From the NCBI RefSeq assembly GCF_000430745.1, contig NZ_AUMP01000001.1, positions 186,001-250,000 on the forward strand: a stretch of DNA of 64,000 nt. Reading direction: 5' to 3'. Origin of the DNA: Fictibacillus gelatini DSM 15865. Lineage in GTDB: Bacteria > Bacillota > Bacilli > Bacillales > Fictibacillaceae. Both the position numbers and the translations under genes were made by a program. This document shows, piece by piece, positions 45,909-55,749 of the stretch (position 1 is its first letter; every line of letters starts with the position of its first letter). The notes beneath the pieces were generated by a model that was not told where the DNA came from, did no database searches, and saw only the letters and a program-made list of their open reading frames with translations.

Positions 45909-46931
45909 TTACTTCAGCTTCAGACTCATTAAATAGTCAGCAACAGCGTCAATATCTTCATCGCTTAACTTGCCGCCAAATTTCGGCATATTGTTGCCCG
46001 GTTTCACTTTTTGCGGATCGTGAATCCATTTCTTTAAATTTTCTTTATTATGGTCAAGAATTCCAGCAATTCGTTCTTTGTCACCGAATCCGGTTAAGTT
46101 TGGCGCGGTGTTTCCGCCATCTTTTCCAACGGCATGGCAAGACATGCAGTTTTGCTTAAAGACTTTTTGCCCGGCTGCTGTATCAGCTGTAGATTTGGCC
46201 GTTGCACTCTTCATATTCGTTAACCAGTCTTTGTACTCGCTTTCAGAGACGACTTTTACTTTAAAGTCCATTAATGCATGGGAAGCCCCGCATAGCTCGG
46301 CGCACTTACCTTTGTAAACTCGTTCTGTTTTGCCAGTTTCAAGCCAGGTGTATGTTTTCGTTCCATCACCGGGGTTCGTGTCCGTTTTACCCGCTAATGA
46401 AGGAATCCAGAAAGAATGTAAAACATCTTGAGAAGATAATTCCACATGCACTTTCGTATTTTTCGGAAGTACCAGTTCTTGTGAAGTCACGACACCTTCT
46501 TTTGGATATTCGAACTCCCACCAGAATTGATGTGCTGTCACTTTTAAATCAATTTGATTTTTCGGAGCCTTATCCCCTGCACTTGCTTTAAACGTGCCAT
46601 ACACTCCCGGGACGGCAAGAATTATAAGCAAAATAATAGGGATAACCGTCCACGTGATTTCAGCAAGATGATTGCCTTCCACTTGTTTAGGAATGGAATC
46701 ATCGCCTTTTTTCGCTCTAAATCGGAATAATGCGATAATATAAATTAGAAATACAACTACCAGAACAAGCGTCATTATGGCGATACTTAAAACCATTAAT
46801 GAGTACTGGTCTTTCGCGACCTGCCCTTGCGGATTAAGCGTTGATATTGTCGGGTCTCCACACCCCATCAGCATAAACGCCATCATGGCAAACAGAGGAA
46901 CAAGCCGTCCTTTTTGCAGCCATTTTTTCAT
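45909..46931 (-). CDS. ctaC: Cytochrome caa3 oxidase subunit II with fused cytochrome c (CtaC)
   Basis: Subunit II accepts electrons through its fused cytochrome c and CuA centre. The protein has about 340 aa. The N terminus is a lipoprotein signal with lipobox LMGC. Two membrane segments follow, then a cupredoxin domain with the CuA ligands CAELCGASHALM, and a C-terminal cytochrome c domain with CMSCH and a distal methionine in NNMPKFGGKL. I chose the ATG at 46931 (MKKWLQKG); a GTG at 46949 is also possible. Confidence 0.95.
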   Translation of the reverse strand: MKKWLQKGRLVPLFAMMAFMLMGCGDPTISTLNPQGQVAKDQYSLMVLSIAIMTLVLVVVFLIYIIALFRFRAKKGDDSIPKQVEGNHLAEITWTVIPIILLIILAVPGVYGTFKASAGDKAPKNQIDLKVTAHQFWWEFEYPKEGVVTSQELVLPKNTKVHVELSSQDVLHSFWIPSLAGKTDTNPGDGTKTYTWLETGKTERVYKGKCAELCGASHALMDFKVKVVSESEYKDWLTNMKSATAKSTADTAAGQKVFKQNCMSCHAVGKDGGNTAPNLTGFGDKERIAGILDHNKENLKKWIHDPQKVKPGNNMPKFGGKLSDEDIDAVADYLMSLKLK

Positions 46932-46970
46932 CACTTCATAAAACCCCACTTTCTCGTTGTAGTTCTCTAC

Positions 46971-46998
46971 AGTATCTATAAACTGACTTATCTGACAA
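46971..46998 (-). promoter_or_regulatory. Putative sigma-A promoter of ctaC
   Basis: On the minus strand TTGTCA (46993-46998) and GATACT (46971-46976) are 16 bp apart, about 40 bp upstream of ctaC. The ctaB terminator does not lie between them and ctaC, which supports a separate ctaCDEF transcript. Confidence 0.5.
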
Positions 46999-47072
46999 AG
47001 AATAAGACTTCTTTATCATGAATCAGTAAATAGCAAATCCATTAAAGACCTTTATGTAAAAAAACAAAGGGT

Positions 47073-47110
47073 TTTATACAATCCGAAAGTGACCACTTTC
47101 GGATTGTATA
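47073..47110 (-). terminator. Terminator after ctaB
   Basis: A stem of up to 19 bp (core CAATCCGAAAGT / ACTTTCGGATTG) with T-rich flanks lies 6 bp after the ctaB stop. It could act on either strand. Confidence 0.9.
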
Positions 47111-47115
47111 AAAAA

Positions 47116-48051
47116 TTATATATTGACAAGAATCATAACGACAAATAGGATCGTCAAATAATTCAATGAGTAGACGAACATCATTCTAGCCCATTTAATG
47201 TCGTCCTTTGTTTTCATTCCTATTAAACCGAGAGCGAGCCAACCAATCCCTAACAGTGAAGCAATGATAATATAGACTGTTCCGAACGAATAGAGATATA
47301 AAGATACAGGAATCAATGCTGCAACATACCAGTTGATTTGTCGTTTGGTCATTTTAAATCCCGCGACAACCGGCAGCATAGGAATTCCCGCTTTGCGATA
47401 TTCTTCACAGCGTTTCATTGCAAGTGCCAGGAAGTGCGGAGGCTGCCAGAGAAACATGATTAAAAACAAGATCCATGCTTGCATGTCAACTACCGGATCG
47501 ATTGCGGCCCATCCGATTAGTGGAGGGACGGCCCCGGAAATGCCACCGACTACCGTATTGATAGAGTGTGTACGCTTTAGCCACATCGTATAAACAACGA
47601 CATAAACAAATAGACCAATTAAGCCAAATACCGCAGCGGTTAAGCTTGTCAGAGCAAGAAGCACGGTTCCTAAAGCTGAACAAATAATTCCGAACCATAA
47701 GGCTTGCCGGGAACTTACTCTTCCAGTGACGGTCGGCCTTGACATCGTCCGTTCCATCAGATGATCAATATCGCGATCAATGAAGTTGTTCAAACTGCAT
47801 CCACCGGCCATTACGAGTCCAGATCCGACAATGGCCAAAATTAATTTCCATATATTATCTAAAAACAACAATTCATTATATCGAATGGCAATAAATGCAC
47901 CGGCAAAGACAGTAATGAGGTTTGAATTAACAATCCCCATTTTTGCAACCGTAAAAAAGTCCTTCCACGTCCCCGTAGGCTTACTTTCTGATAACGAGGC
48001 ATGTTCCACGACTGTATTCGCTGCTTCATACGTCGTCTCTGTTTTGCTCAT
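47116..48051 (-). CDS. ctaB: Protoheme IX farnesyltransferase CtaB (heme O synthase)
   Basis: CtaB is a membrane prenyltransferase that converts heme B to heme O, the precursor of heme A. The protein has about 311 aa with eight or nine membrane segments. Active-site aspartate motifs are [18 protein letters not shown] and [20 protein letters not shown], and the [21 protein letters not shown] segment (partly) is typical. I chose the ATG at 48051 with AAAGGGGGTG upstream. In B. subtilis a divergent ctaA lies next to it; here it does not. Confidence 0.95.
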   Translation of the reverse strand: MSKTETTYEAANTVVEHASLSESKPTGTWKDFFTVAKMGIVNSNLITVFAGAFIAIRYNELLFLDNIWKLILAIVGSGLVMAGGCSLNNFIDRDIDHLMERTMSRPTVTGRVSSRQALWFGIICSALGTVLLALTSLTAAVFGLIGLFVYVVVYTMWLKRTHSINTVVGGISGAVPPLIGWAAIDPVVDMQAWILFLIMFLWQPPHFLALAMKRCEEYRKAGIPMLPVVAGFKMTKRQINWYVAALIPVSLYLYSFGTVYIIIASLLGIGWLALGLIGMKTKDDIKWARMMFVYSLNYLTILFVVMILVNI

Positions 48052-48310
48052 CGTTAACACCCCCTTTAAACAAAAATCAATAGCTATATCTGCCTACTTT
48101 TTCAACCATTATAAATGTGTAATTTTATAGACAGATTTGAAAGGTCCTTTAACATTATAAAACAATTTAAGGGCTTTGTATACTTCGACTCTGATTGACA
48201 TAGACCTATATTATTTGTACTATTCTTGGAGATTTATTACCAGTTTTAAATTTAACAAATTTGTGAAGCTTTCTTTTTCGACAAATTCGATAAATCTATT
48301 TCAACTGCAT
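48052..48310. other. Gap upstream of ctaB, no gene seen
   Basis: This AT-rich stretch holds the ctaB ribosome binding site and presumably its promoter. A -10-like TATAAT on the minus strand near 48107-48112 lacks a good -35. Translations on both strands show no trace of ctaA or any other known protein. Confidence 0.6.
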
Positions 48311-48532
48311 GTTCAAAAAGGAGGACAAACAGGGCCAAGAAGTTCAAGGAAGCGTAGCCTCCGAGCAAGGCAACTACGCTGGGTTGCTTCCATGCAGCCT
48401 TGTGCCGAGGAAGCCTTCTACAGAGCAAAGCTCGTAGACGCAGGCACACGGACATCCTCGCCTTAATATGTGAGGAGCTAGAGCCGCGCTGACGCAGAAA
48501 TTCGCCGGCAATGTTTCCCGGACTTTTTGAAC
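48311..48532. repeat. 222-bp inverted-repeat element, full-length copy
   Basis: The element has 10-bp perfect terminal inverted repeats GTTCAAAAAG / CTTTTTGAAC. Inner end sequences GAGGACAAACA and TGTTTCCCGGA are shared with the short copy at 7031-7094. The interior is GC-richer than its surroundings and has internal hairpins, such as TCTAC.GAGC / GCTC.GTAGA at 48418-48439. Open frames across it do not resemble proteins. It is MITE- or REP-like; no transposase is present. It occupies the pycA-ctaB gap. Confidence 0.75.
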
Positions 48533-48569
48533 AACCTCTTGTAGTATTTGTATTTACTTGCAAATGATA

Positions 48570-48610
48570 CTCAAAATAAAAAAGCGCGGGGTGCGCTTTT
48601 TTATTTTGAG
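48570..48610 (-). terminator. Terminator after pycA
   Basis: A perfect 18-bp stem (ends CTCAAAATAAA, core AAAGCGC / GCGCTTT) with a 5-nt loop starts inside the last codons of pycA (Leu-Ser-Lys-stop). T runs are present on both strands. Confidence 0.92.
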
Positions 48611-51600
48611 AGTTCTAGCAATAAATCGCCAGGAGAAATGGCTTCTCCGTTCTTCACATGGACTTCTTTTACCACTCCATCAAAAGGCGCTTGAACGGTC
48701 GTTTCCATTTTCATAGCTTCTGTAATCATCAGATGATCGCCCTTTGCCACTTTTTCGCCTTTTTCCGCGAGCACTTTTACAACCGTTCCCGGCATTGTTG
48801 CTCCGATATGCGACGGATTCGTCGGATCGACCTTACGTTTAGCTTCAACCGCCGTTTTAATGTTTTCATCTTTTACGATGACTTCACGCGGCTGTCCGTT
48901 TAATTCAAAATAAATGACTCTTGTTCCATCAACTTGAGGCTCGCCGATCGAAACAAGTTTGACGATCAATGTTTTACCTTGTTCGATTTCTACTTCAATT
49001 TCTTCACCGAGCCTCATTCCATAAAAGAATGTTGGTGTATCCAGCACGGAAACATCGCCGAACTTGTTAAACATTTTTTCACGATCCAGGAACACTTTTG
49101 GGTATAAAGCATATGAAAGGACGTCATAGCTTGAAATTTTTCGGTTTAGCTTGTGTGATAACGTCTCTTTGATTTCAATAAAATCCGCCGCCTCAAGCAG
49201 TTCTCCCGGACGTCGTGTAATCGGCTCACGCCCTTTTAAAACAAGTTGCTGCAGCTCTTTTGGGAATCCTCCATAAGGTTGTCCGATGTACCCCTGGAAA
49301 AATTCAATGACAGAATCCGGGAAGTCCAATGTTTCCCCTTTCTCATACACATCATCTTCTGTTAACTGATTCTGCACCATAAAGAGCGCCATATCACCAA
49401 CGACTTTTGATGATGGAGTCACTTTAACTACATCTCCAAACATATCATTGACCCTGCGGTACATCCGTTTCACTTCGTCCCAGCGATCGCCAAGCCCAAC
49501 CGCCTTCGCCTGCTGCTGAAGGTTAGAAAGCTGACCGCCCGGCATTTCGTGGACATACACTTCGGGATCCGGAGCTTTCATGGTTGTTTCAAAGCCTTCA
49601 TAATATTTCCTTACATCTTCCCAATAGTTACTTAAGCTTTGCAGCGCATTGATATCGACATCTGGCTGTCTTTCATTACCGGAGAGGGCATAATAAAGCG
49701 AGTTGGCAGATGGCTGTGACGTTTGACCGGCCATTGAGCTGATGGCCACATCGACAATATCAACTCCCGCTTCAATCGCTTTTGCATACGTATAGACACC
49801 ATTGCCGCTCGTATCATGCGTGTGTAAATGGATAGGAAGATCTACAGCTTCTTTCAATCGGGAAACGAGTTCATATGCCGCTTCAGGCTTTAAAAGCCCG
49901 GCCATATCTTTAATGCCTAAAATATCGGCTCCTGCCTCCTCAAGTTCCTTTGCCATGTCGATATAGTAATTTGTCGTATACTTCGTTCTTGACGGATCTA
50001 AAATATCTCCCGTATAGCAAATGGAGGCTTCTGCAATTTTTCCGCTTTCGCGAACCGCATTAATCGCCACCTTCATTCCTTCTACCCAGTTGAGGCTGTC
50101 AAAAATACGAAACACATCAATTCCAGCTTCCGCCGATTTTTCTACAAATTTTTCAATAACGTTATCAGGATAGTTTTTGTAACCTACAGCGTTCGATGCC
50201 CTGAGGAGCATTTGGAAAAGAAGATTCGGCACTTGTTTCCGCAATTTCGTTAAACGCTCCCACGGATCTTCATTTAAAAATCGGTAGGCGACATCAAACG
50301 TTGCCCCGCCCCACATTTCAAGCGAGAACATCGATGGCCATAATCTTGCTGTAGGCTCCGCAATGTGCAATAAATCATTCGTTCTCACACGTGTTGCCAA
50401 TAGCGATTGATGCCCATCCCTGAATGTCGTGTCCGTAAGAAGCACTTTCTCCTGATCTTTAATCCATTGAACTAATCCCGATACTCCACGTTCCTCTAAA
50501 ATTTGCTTCGTGCCTGTCGGAATTGGCTCAGAATGTTTAATTTTCGGAATTCTCGGTTTATCAAAAGCCGGTTTCTTTACCTTTGTTAAACCGGGGAAGC
50601 CGTTGACTGTCGTTGAACCAATATACGAGAGCATTTTCGTGCCGCGGTCTTTGCTTTCAGGGAATACAAAAAGCTCTGGCGTTGTATCAATAAATGACGT
50701 ATTGTAATTGCCTGATAAAAATTGCTCATGAGTGACTACATTTTCCAAAAATGCAATATTTGTTTTGATTCCTCGAATACGGAACTCTCTTAAATTACGA
50801 TGCATTTTCGCCGCTGCGTGTTCAAATGAAAGTGCCTGAGTCGATAATTTAACTAATAATGAGTCATAGTATGGGGTGATAACCGCTCCCTGGAAACCGT
50901 TGCCTGCATCAAGCCTTACGCCAAATCCTCCGCTTGAGCGATACGCCATGATCTTTCCTGTATCTGGCATAAAATTGTTGCTCGGGTCTTCTGTCGTAAT
51001 CCGGCATTGAATGGCATAACCGGTACAATGGATATCTTCTTGCTTTGGAATGGCAATTTTCGGACCATGTAAAGAATGCCCTTCAGCAATTAAAATTTGC
51101 GATTGCACAATGTCAATTCCAGTCACCATTTCCGTAATTGTGTGCTCGACTTGAACCCGAGGATTGACTTCAATAAAATAATAGTCTCCCTCTTCCGTTA
51201 CAAGAAACTCAACTGTTCCCGCATTCAAATAATTTACATTTTTCATTAATTGAACAGCTGACTGACATATTTCTAAACGCAATTCTTCCGAAAGGGAAAC
51301 GCTTGGAGCGACTTCAACCACTTTTTGGTGGCGGCGTTGAACGGAGCAATCCCTCTCGAATAAATGAACGATATTTCCTGACTTATCGGCGATAATTTGA
51401 ACTTCGATATGTTTCGGTCTCTCGACAAATTTTTCAACATACACTTCATCATGGCCAAATGCCGATTTCGCTTCTGATTTCGCCCTGTTGTAGCTTTCTG
51501 CAAGCGAATTATCGCTTCTTACGATACGCATCCCACGGCCGCCGCCGCCAAGCGATGCTTTAATAATGATCGGATAGCCATGCTGGCGGGCAAAATCCCG

Positions 51601-52047
51601 CACTTCCTCAAGGCTTTTCACCGGCCCTTCGGAGCCCGGAATAACGGGGAGCCCCGCTTTGATCGCTTGTTCTCTTGCCTGTACTTTATCGCCAAACATC
51701 ATTAAATGCTCAACTTCTGGTCCAATAAAAATAATTCCTTCTTCCCGGCAGCGTGAAGCAAATGCCGTATTTTCGGATAAAAACCCATAGCCAGGATGAA
51801 TGGCGTCAACATCGTTTGCTTTTGCAATTTCAATAATCCCTTCAATGTCTAAATAAGCATCGATTGGTTTTTTTCCCTCACCCACGAGGTAAGCCTCATC
51901 CGCCTTATAGCGATGATAGGAACCCGAGTCTTCTTTAGAATAAATAGCGACAGTTCGGATATTTAATTCTGTACAGGCTCGGAAAATACGAATAGCAATT
52001 TCTCCGCGATTTGCAACTAGAATTTTTTTAATTGGCTGAAGCGTCAT
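48601..52047 (-). CDS. pycA: Pyruvate carboxylase PycA
   Basis: PycA is a biotin enzyme converting pyruvate to oxaloacetate. The protein has 1148 aa, identical in length to B. subtilis. Domain order is biotin carboxylase (about 1-455, KKILVANRGEIAIRIFRAC, KASLGGGGRGMRIV), carboxyltransferase (about 530-800, LLTDTTFRDGHQSLLATRV, HLHTHDTSGNG), the tetramerisation/linker region, and a C-terminal biotinyl domain (ITEAMKMETTVQAP). The start is ATG at 52047 with GGAGAGG upstream. It is monocistronic, with a terminator after it. Confidence 0.98.
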   Translation of the reverse strand: MTLQPIKKILVANRGEIAIRIFRACTELNIRTVAIYSKEDSGSYHRYKADEAYLVGEGKKPIDAYLDIEGIIEIAKANDVDAIHPGYGFLSENTAFASRCREEGIIFIGPEVEHLMMFGDKVQAREQAIKAGLPVIPGSEGPVKSLEEVRDFARQHGYPIIIKASLGGGGRGMRIVRSDNSLAESYNRAKSEAKSAFGHDEVYVEKFVERPKHIEVQIIADKSGNIVHLFERDCSVQRRHQKVVEVAPSVSLSEELRLEICQSAVQLMKNVNYLNAGTVEFLVTEEGDYYFIEVNPRVQVEHTITEMVTGIDIVQSQILIAEGHSLHGPKIAIPKQEDIHCTGYAIQCRITTEDPSNNFMPDTGKIMAYRSSGGFGVRLDAGNGFQGAVITPYYDSLLVKLSTQALSFEHAAAKMHRNLREFRIRGIKTNIAFLENVVTHEQFLSGNYNTSFIDTTPELFVFPESKDRGTKMLSYIGSTTVNGFPGLTKVKKPAFDKPRIPKIKHSEPIPTGTKQILEERGVSGLVQWIKDQEKVLLTDTTFRDGHQSLLATRVRTNDLLHIAEPTARLWPSMFSLEMWGGATFDVAYRFLNEDPWERLTKLRKQVPNLLFQMLLRASNAVGYKNYPDNVIEKFVEKSAEAGIDVFRIFDSLNWVEGMKVAINAVRESGKIAEASICYTGDILDPSRTKYTTNYYIDMAKELEEAGADILGIKDMAGLLKPEAAYELVSRLKEAVDLPIHLHTHDTSGNGVYTYAKAIEAGVDIVDVAISSMAGQTSQPSANSLYYALSGNERQPDVDINALQSLSNYWEDVRKYYEGFETTMKAPDPEVYVHEMPGGQLSNLQQQAKAVGLGDRWDEVKRMYRRVNDMFGDVVKVTPSSKVVGDMALFMVQNQLTEDDVYEKGETLDFPDSVIEFFQGYIGQPYGGFPKELQQLVLKGREPITRRPGELLEAADFIEIKETLSHKLNRKISSYDVLSYALYPKVFLDREKMFNKFGDVSVLDTPTFFYGMRLGEEIEVEIEQGKTLIVKLVSIGEPQVDGTRVIYFELNGQPREVIVKDENIKTAVEAKRKVDPTNPSHIGATMPGTVVKVLAEKGEKVAKGDHLMITEAMKMETTVQAPFDGVVKEVHVKNGEAISPGDLLLELSK

Positions 52048-52150
52048 ATTTGGTTCCTCTCCTTTTGTATGTTTTGGCTTTATTTATCTATCTATTATTA
52101 AAGTTTAACATTTTTAGAGGAGTAAAGTAACTGAAAATTTCCGCCATTCA

Positions 52151-53320
52151 TTATTTTGCCTTTGTCACTAAATACGGCTTTTGGATCGCCGGGGATTCAA
52201 GCCTGTCTTTTTTCCGTTTATGGTTGACATAGCATGAAATGTTGATCAAAATGCCGACAGAAAGCAATGATAGGATAAGCGAAGAACCTCCGTAAGAAAT
52301 AAACGGCAATGTAACGCCTGTGATCGGAAGCAATCCGGAAGCGGCTCCTAAATTGACAACGGTTTGAATACCGATCATGCCAGAAATCCCGAACGCAAGC
52401 AAACTTCCATAGATGTCTTTACAGCGGATTCCAATAATAAACCCTTTAATGACGATAAATGCTAACAGGCTTATTACGAATAAAACTCCCCAAAAGCCTA
52501 ATTCTTCAGCAACTACAGCGATAATGAAATCGGTATGAGGCTCAGGCAAATACCCATATTTTTGAATGCCTTCGCCAAGGCCCTTTCCATTTATGCCGCC
52601 TGATGCCATTGCGACATATGACTGAATGAGCTGATAGCCCCATTTGCTCTTATGTTCAAACGGATGATAGGCACCCGCAAAGCGCATCTTCTGATTATTC
52701 GATAAAAACTGGCTTCCTAATAACATCATTCCAAGCGTAAAGGCCAACAACAATAAAATGTGCCTTTTTCGAAGGCCTGAACATAAAACAATGATGCCCG
52801 TAATTCCAGCGAGAATCAGGGCCGTGCCTAAATCAGGCTGTAAATAAATAAGGATGAACACGACGGCAAAAATAATTAACGGCGGAACTACACTTGTCCC
52901 AAAATGGTCTAGCCGGTCCTGTTTTTTTGAGAATATGGCGGATAAGTAAATAATCATGCCAAGCTTTACGAATTCAGACGGTTGAACACCTAAAAGCCCG
53001 AATTTAAGCCAGCTCTGGGCATTATTCGAAACTTTCCCGAATAAAAATACCGACCCTAGAACAATTATGGATCCAAAAACGATAAATTTCAGCCATCCTT
53101 TATAGATGTGAAAGGGCACAATCATCGTCACCAGGCAACAAATAAGCCCGACAATAAAAAAAATAAGCTGCTTCATAAAAAAGTAGTCGCTCGAGACGCC
53201 GTACCTTATTAATCCGTAAATGCTACTCGCACTATATACCATGATCAGCCCGAATCCGCATACCGTTAAAATGGCCACGATCAAACTGTAATCATAGTAT
53301 TTAAACATTTTTTTAATCAT
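52151..53320 (-). CDS. ftsW: Cell division SEDS peptidoglycan polymerase FtsW
   Basis: FtsW is the vegetative divisome glycan polymerase, working with PbpB. The protein has about 389 aa (B. subtilis 403) and ten membrane segments. SEDS motifs are IMVYSASSIYGLIRYG, GVQPSEFVKLGMII, YLQPDLGTALILA, YLPEPHTDFIIAVVAEELGF and TGVTLPFISYGGSS. I chose the ATG at 53320 with AAAGGAA upstream. Its position next to pycA and ylaN marks it as FtsW, the paralogue of SpoVE at 9.3 kb. Confidence 0.95.
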   Translation of the reverse strand: MIKKMFKYYDYSLIVAILTVCGFGLIMVYSASSIYGLIRYGVSSDYFFMKQLIFFIVGLICCLVTMIVPFHIYKGWLKFIVFGSIIVLGSVFLFGKVSNNAQSWLKFGLLGVQPSEFVKLGMIIYLSAIFSKKQDRLDHFGTSVVPPLIIFAVVFILIYLQPDLGTALILAGITGIIVLCSGLRKRHILLLLAFTLGMMLLGSQFLSNNQKMRFAGAYHPFEHKSKWGYQLIQSYVAMASGGINGKGLGEGIQKYGYLPEPHTDFIIAVVAEELGFWGVLFVISLLAFIVIKGFIIGIRCKDIYGSLLAFGISGMIGIQTVVNLGAASGLLPITGVTLPFISYGGSSLILSLLSVGILINISCYVNHKRKKDRLESPAIQKPYLVTKAK

Positions 53321-53420
53321 AGGAACATTCCTTTGTGTCAAATTTCATGTATGTACGTAGTATAAATTTAAAATATTTGCGTGGCGCTTACAAGTAAAAA
53401 CACATAAATGTAATGAAAAT

Positions 53421-53455
53421 AAAAAAACCCAAGCCGCTTCAAAACGGCTTGAGTT
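53421..53455 (-). terminator. Terminator after ylaN
   Basis: On the minus strand AACTCAAGCCG pairs with CGGCTTGGGTT (one mismatch) around an 8-nt loop, followed by seven T. It lies 6 bp after the ylaN stop codon. Confidence 0.87.
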
Positions 53456-53461
53456 ATCGTG

Positions 53462-53743
53462 CTACTTTTTTATCGATGCTTCATGAAGCGCGGACAATTT
53501 TCGCTCTAATGATTCCAGCAATTCTTTACCGGCCTCTTCGTCCACTAATTTTAAGCGTACTGCAAAATCTATTTCTCGGGATAAACCGAACATTTGCGTA
53601 TCAAGTACTTCCTCATAGAGGGGACATTGCGGCATCGTTAAATTTTCCATTTGTACTTCGATGAGTTTCAAGATTTTTTCAGCATCTGCTTTTAGCAATT
53701 CGTAAGCTTTTTCGCTATGTCCTGTTGCCATCTCAGGTGACAA
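53462..53743 (-). CDS. ylaN: UPF0358 protein YlaN
   Basis: This small helical protein has about 93 aa. Conserved segments are [20 protein letters not shown] and [20 protein letters not shown]. YlaN has been linked to iron homeostasis through binding of Fur. I chose the TTG at 53743, with GGAGGG six bases upstream; the ATG at 53749 touches the Shine-Dalgarno sequence and the next ATG is at 53731. Confidence 0.92.
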   Translation of the reverse strand: MSPEMATGHSEKAYELLKADAEKILKLIEVQMENLTMPQCPLYEEVLDTQMFGLSREIDFAVRLKLVDEEAGKELLESLERKLSALHEASIKK

Positions 53744-53863
53744 TTTCATCCCTCCGTTCTCCCCCTAACTATTCTACTTTTAAATATAGCCTTTTAATGT
53801 TAAAAAATCAACATTTTACGGCGTACGCCAATTTTATGGTATGATGTTTTAGAGGTGATACAT

Positions 53864-54367
53864 ATGAGTTCCATTCTAATGATCAAAGGCAATGTAAAAT
53901 ATACCATTACTTTAGATCCAGGCTTATGGATATTTGATGATAGAAAGATTGACATGGACACCGTTTTTTTAAACGGAAGAAAGCTAGACGATAGTGACGA
54001 AAAATATTTAAAAGATGTTTCTAGCCACTGGGACCGGGAAATTAAAGAAGGGGCACGATTGCCTGAAAATAATGAGAATAAACAACCGAAAACGTACCTA
54101 AAGGAAACGCTATTAACCGGTTCATTCGGGATTCCTTTCGCGCCTTTTTTAAAAAATGCTGAACCGCTAGCCGGAGCAAAATATGTTGTTTTAGAAACAG
54201 AAGGGTCTTCTATTGAAGTTCCGCTCGATGAAGCAATGGAAGCAATTCTTGCATTTTCAAAAGAAGGAAAGCCGTTAAAAGAAGATGGTCCGGTTCATTT
54301 TTATTATGGCGACGGCAGGAATAAAGACAACCCGATAAAAAATATTAAAGGGTTCATTGTAAAGTAA
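53864..54367 (+). CDS. ylaL: Conserved hypothetical protein YlaL
   Basis: This cytoplasmic protein of unknown function has 167 aa (B. subtilis YlaL about 157). It starts MSSILMIKGNVKYTITLDPG and has a conserved WIFDDRKIDMD. A charged middle and a C-terminal domain with AKYVVLETEGSSIEVPLDEA follow. I chose the ATG at 53864 with GAGGTG upstream. Its place between ylaN and ylaK fits YlaL. No catalytic motif is visible. Confidence 0.82.
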   Translation: MSSILMIKGNVKYTITLDPGLWIFDDRKIDMDTVFLNGRKLDDSDEKYLKDVSSHWDREIKEGARLPENNENKQPKTYLKETLLTGSFGIPFAPFLKNAEPLAGAKYVVLETEGSSIEVPLDEAMEAILAFSKEGKPLKEDGPVHFYYGDGRNKDNPIKNIKGFIVK

Positions 54368-54399
54368 CACTCGATTTTCCATCGAGTGTTACTTTTTTC
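54361..54399 (+). terminator. Terminator after ylaL
   Basis: A 15-bp stem (AAAGTAACACTCGAT / ATCGAGTGTTACTTT) with a 5-nt loop includes the final Lys and stop codons of ylaL and ends in a T run. Confidence 0.9.
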
Positions 54400-54417
54400 G
54401 TTAAAAAAATTTTAAAT

Positions 54418-55749
54418 TTAAAGCAAATCTGCCGCCAGCTGGGCTAACGTAGAACGCTCTCCTTTTTCAAGGCGAACATGTCCACTTATTCCTTGATGCT
54501 TGAATTTCTCAACGACGTATGTTAAGCCGTTGGTAAATTCGTCTAAATAAGGATGGTCAATTTGATGAGGGTCTCCGAGCAGAATGATTTTGCTGCCTTC
54601 CCCAACCCTTGTTAAAATGGTTTTCACTTCATGCTTCGTGAGATTTTGCGCTTCATCAATGATGATGAACTGTTCAGGCAAACTTCTGCCGCGAATATAT
54701 GTTAACGCTTCAACATGGATCGAGCCAATCCCTGCTAAAATTTTTTCTAATTCCCCTTGTTTTTTCGTATTAAATAAATACTCCAGATTATCATAAATCG
54801 GCTGCATCCATGGCTTTAGTTTTTCTTCCTTTTCCCCGGGCAAATAGCCGATATCTTTTCCTACAGGGACGATCGGGCGGGCGATAAACAATTTAATGTA
54901 GTTTTTTAAATCTTCTGTTTGCATGAGTCCTGCAGCCAGGGTTAACAATGTTTTCCCTGTTCCGGCTTTCCCAATTAAAGTGACAAGCTGGATGTCTTTT
55001 GCCAGAAGCAGTTCCATCGCCATTTTTTGTTGGACGTTTCGTGGCCGGATCCCCCATACAGGATCAGAATCAAACAAAAGCGGCTTTACTTTTTTCCCGG
55101 TCGCATCCACTTTCCCGAGAGCTGAAACGGAACTTCTGTACAAATCTTTCATGATCACGAATTGGTGCGGACAAAAAGAATGATTAACAAGTTCAATCGT
55201 TTGCAGTTCCTGCTTTTCAAAAAATTTATTGAGAACTTCACTGTTCACATAAATTTCCTTATATCCCGAATAGGTCTGATCATCACGTTCAACAACCCGG
55301 TCGCTTAAAAAATCTTCCGCCTGTATTCCTAACGCATCAGCTTTGACACGCACGAGCACATCCTTGCTGACGAGAATGACTTCTTTTCCCTGTTCTTTGC
55401 TTTTTTCTTCATTTAACAAATTTAATGAAACCGCAAGAATTCGATTATCATTAGTATGTTCCACAAATACTTCCTGAAGACGATGAAACGATTTATGATT
55501 TAATTCCACACGCAAGATGCCTCCATTATCGAGCGGGATCTTTTCATGCAATTTTCCTTTATGCCGTAATTTATCAATCAAACGTGAAATTTCGCGTGCG
55601 TTTCTCCCCACTTCATCCATATACCTTTTTTTTGAATCCACTTCTTCCAATACAACCGCCGGAATAATGACTTCATTTTGAGCAAAGGAAAAAATGGAAT
55701 AAGGATCTTGTAATAAGACATTTGTATCCAGGACATATATTTTACTCAA
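54418..55749 (-). CDS. ylaK: PIN and PhoH domain ATPase/ribonuclease YlaK (PhoH2 family)
   Basis: The protein has 443 aa (B. subtilis 442). The N-terminal PIN nuclease domain (about 1-150) starts YVLDTNVLLQDPYSIFSF, with further acidic residues in LEEVDSKKRYMDEVGRNARE. The C-terminal PhoH ATPase domain has Walker A GKAGTGKTLLTLAAG and Walker B FIIIDEAQNLT. PhoH2 proteins are RNA-unwinding ribonucleases in other bacteria. The start is ATG at 55749 with AGGAGG upstream. Confidence 0.93.
   Translation of the reverse strand: MSKIYVLDTNVLLQDPYSIFSFAQNEVIIPAVVLEEVDSKKRYMDEVGRNAREISRLIDKLRHKGKLHEKIPLDNGGILRVELNHKSFHRLQEVFVEHTNDNRILAVSLNLLNEEKSKEQGKEVILVSKDVLVRVKADALGIQAEDFLSDRVVERDDQTYSGYKEIYVNSEVLNKFFEKQELQTIELVNHSFCPHQFVIMKDLYRSSVSALGKVDATGKKVKPLLFDSDPVWGIRPRNVQQKMAMELLLAKDIQLVTLIGKAGTGKTLLTLAAGLMQTEDLKNYIKLFIARPIVPVGKDIGYLPGEKEEKLKPWMQPIYDNLEYLFNTKKQGELEKILAGIGSIHVEALTYIRGRSLPEQFIIIDEAQNLTKHEVKTILTRVGEGSKIILLGDPHQIDHPYLDEFTNGLTYVVEKFKHQGISGHVRLEKGERSTLAQLAADLL

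Noticed and set aside
48052-48310. Possible ctaA remnant upstream of ctaB
   Set aside because: Neither strand gives CtaA-like membrane or histidine motifs.
48252-48563. 103-codon minus-strand frame and a 96-codon plus-strand frame across the 222-bp repeat
   Set aside because: The translations are low-complexity products of the palindromic repeat and show no domain or good ribosome binding site.
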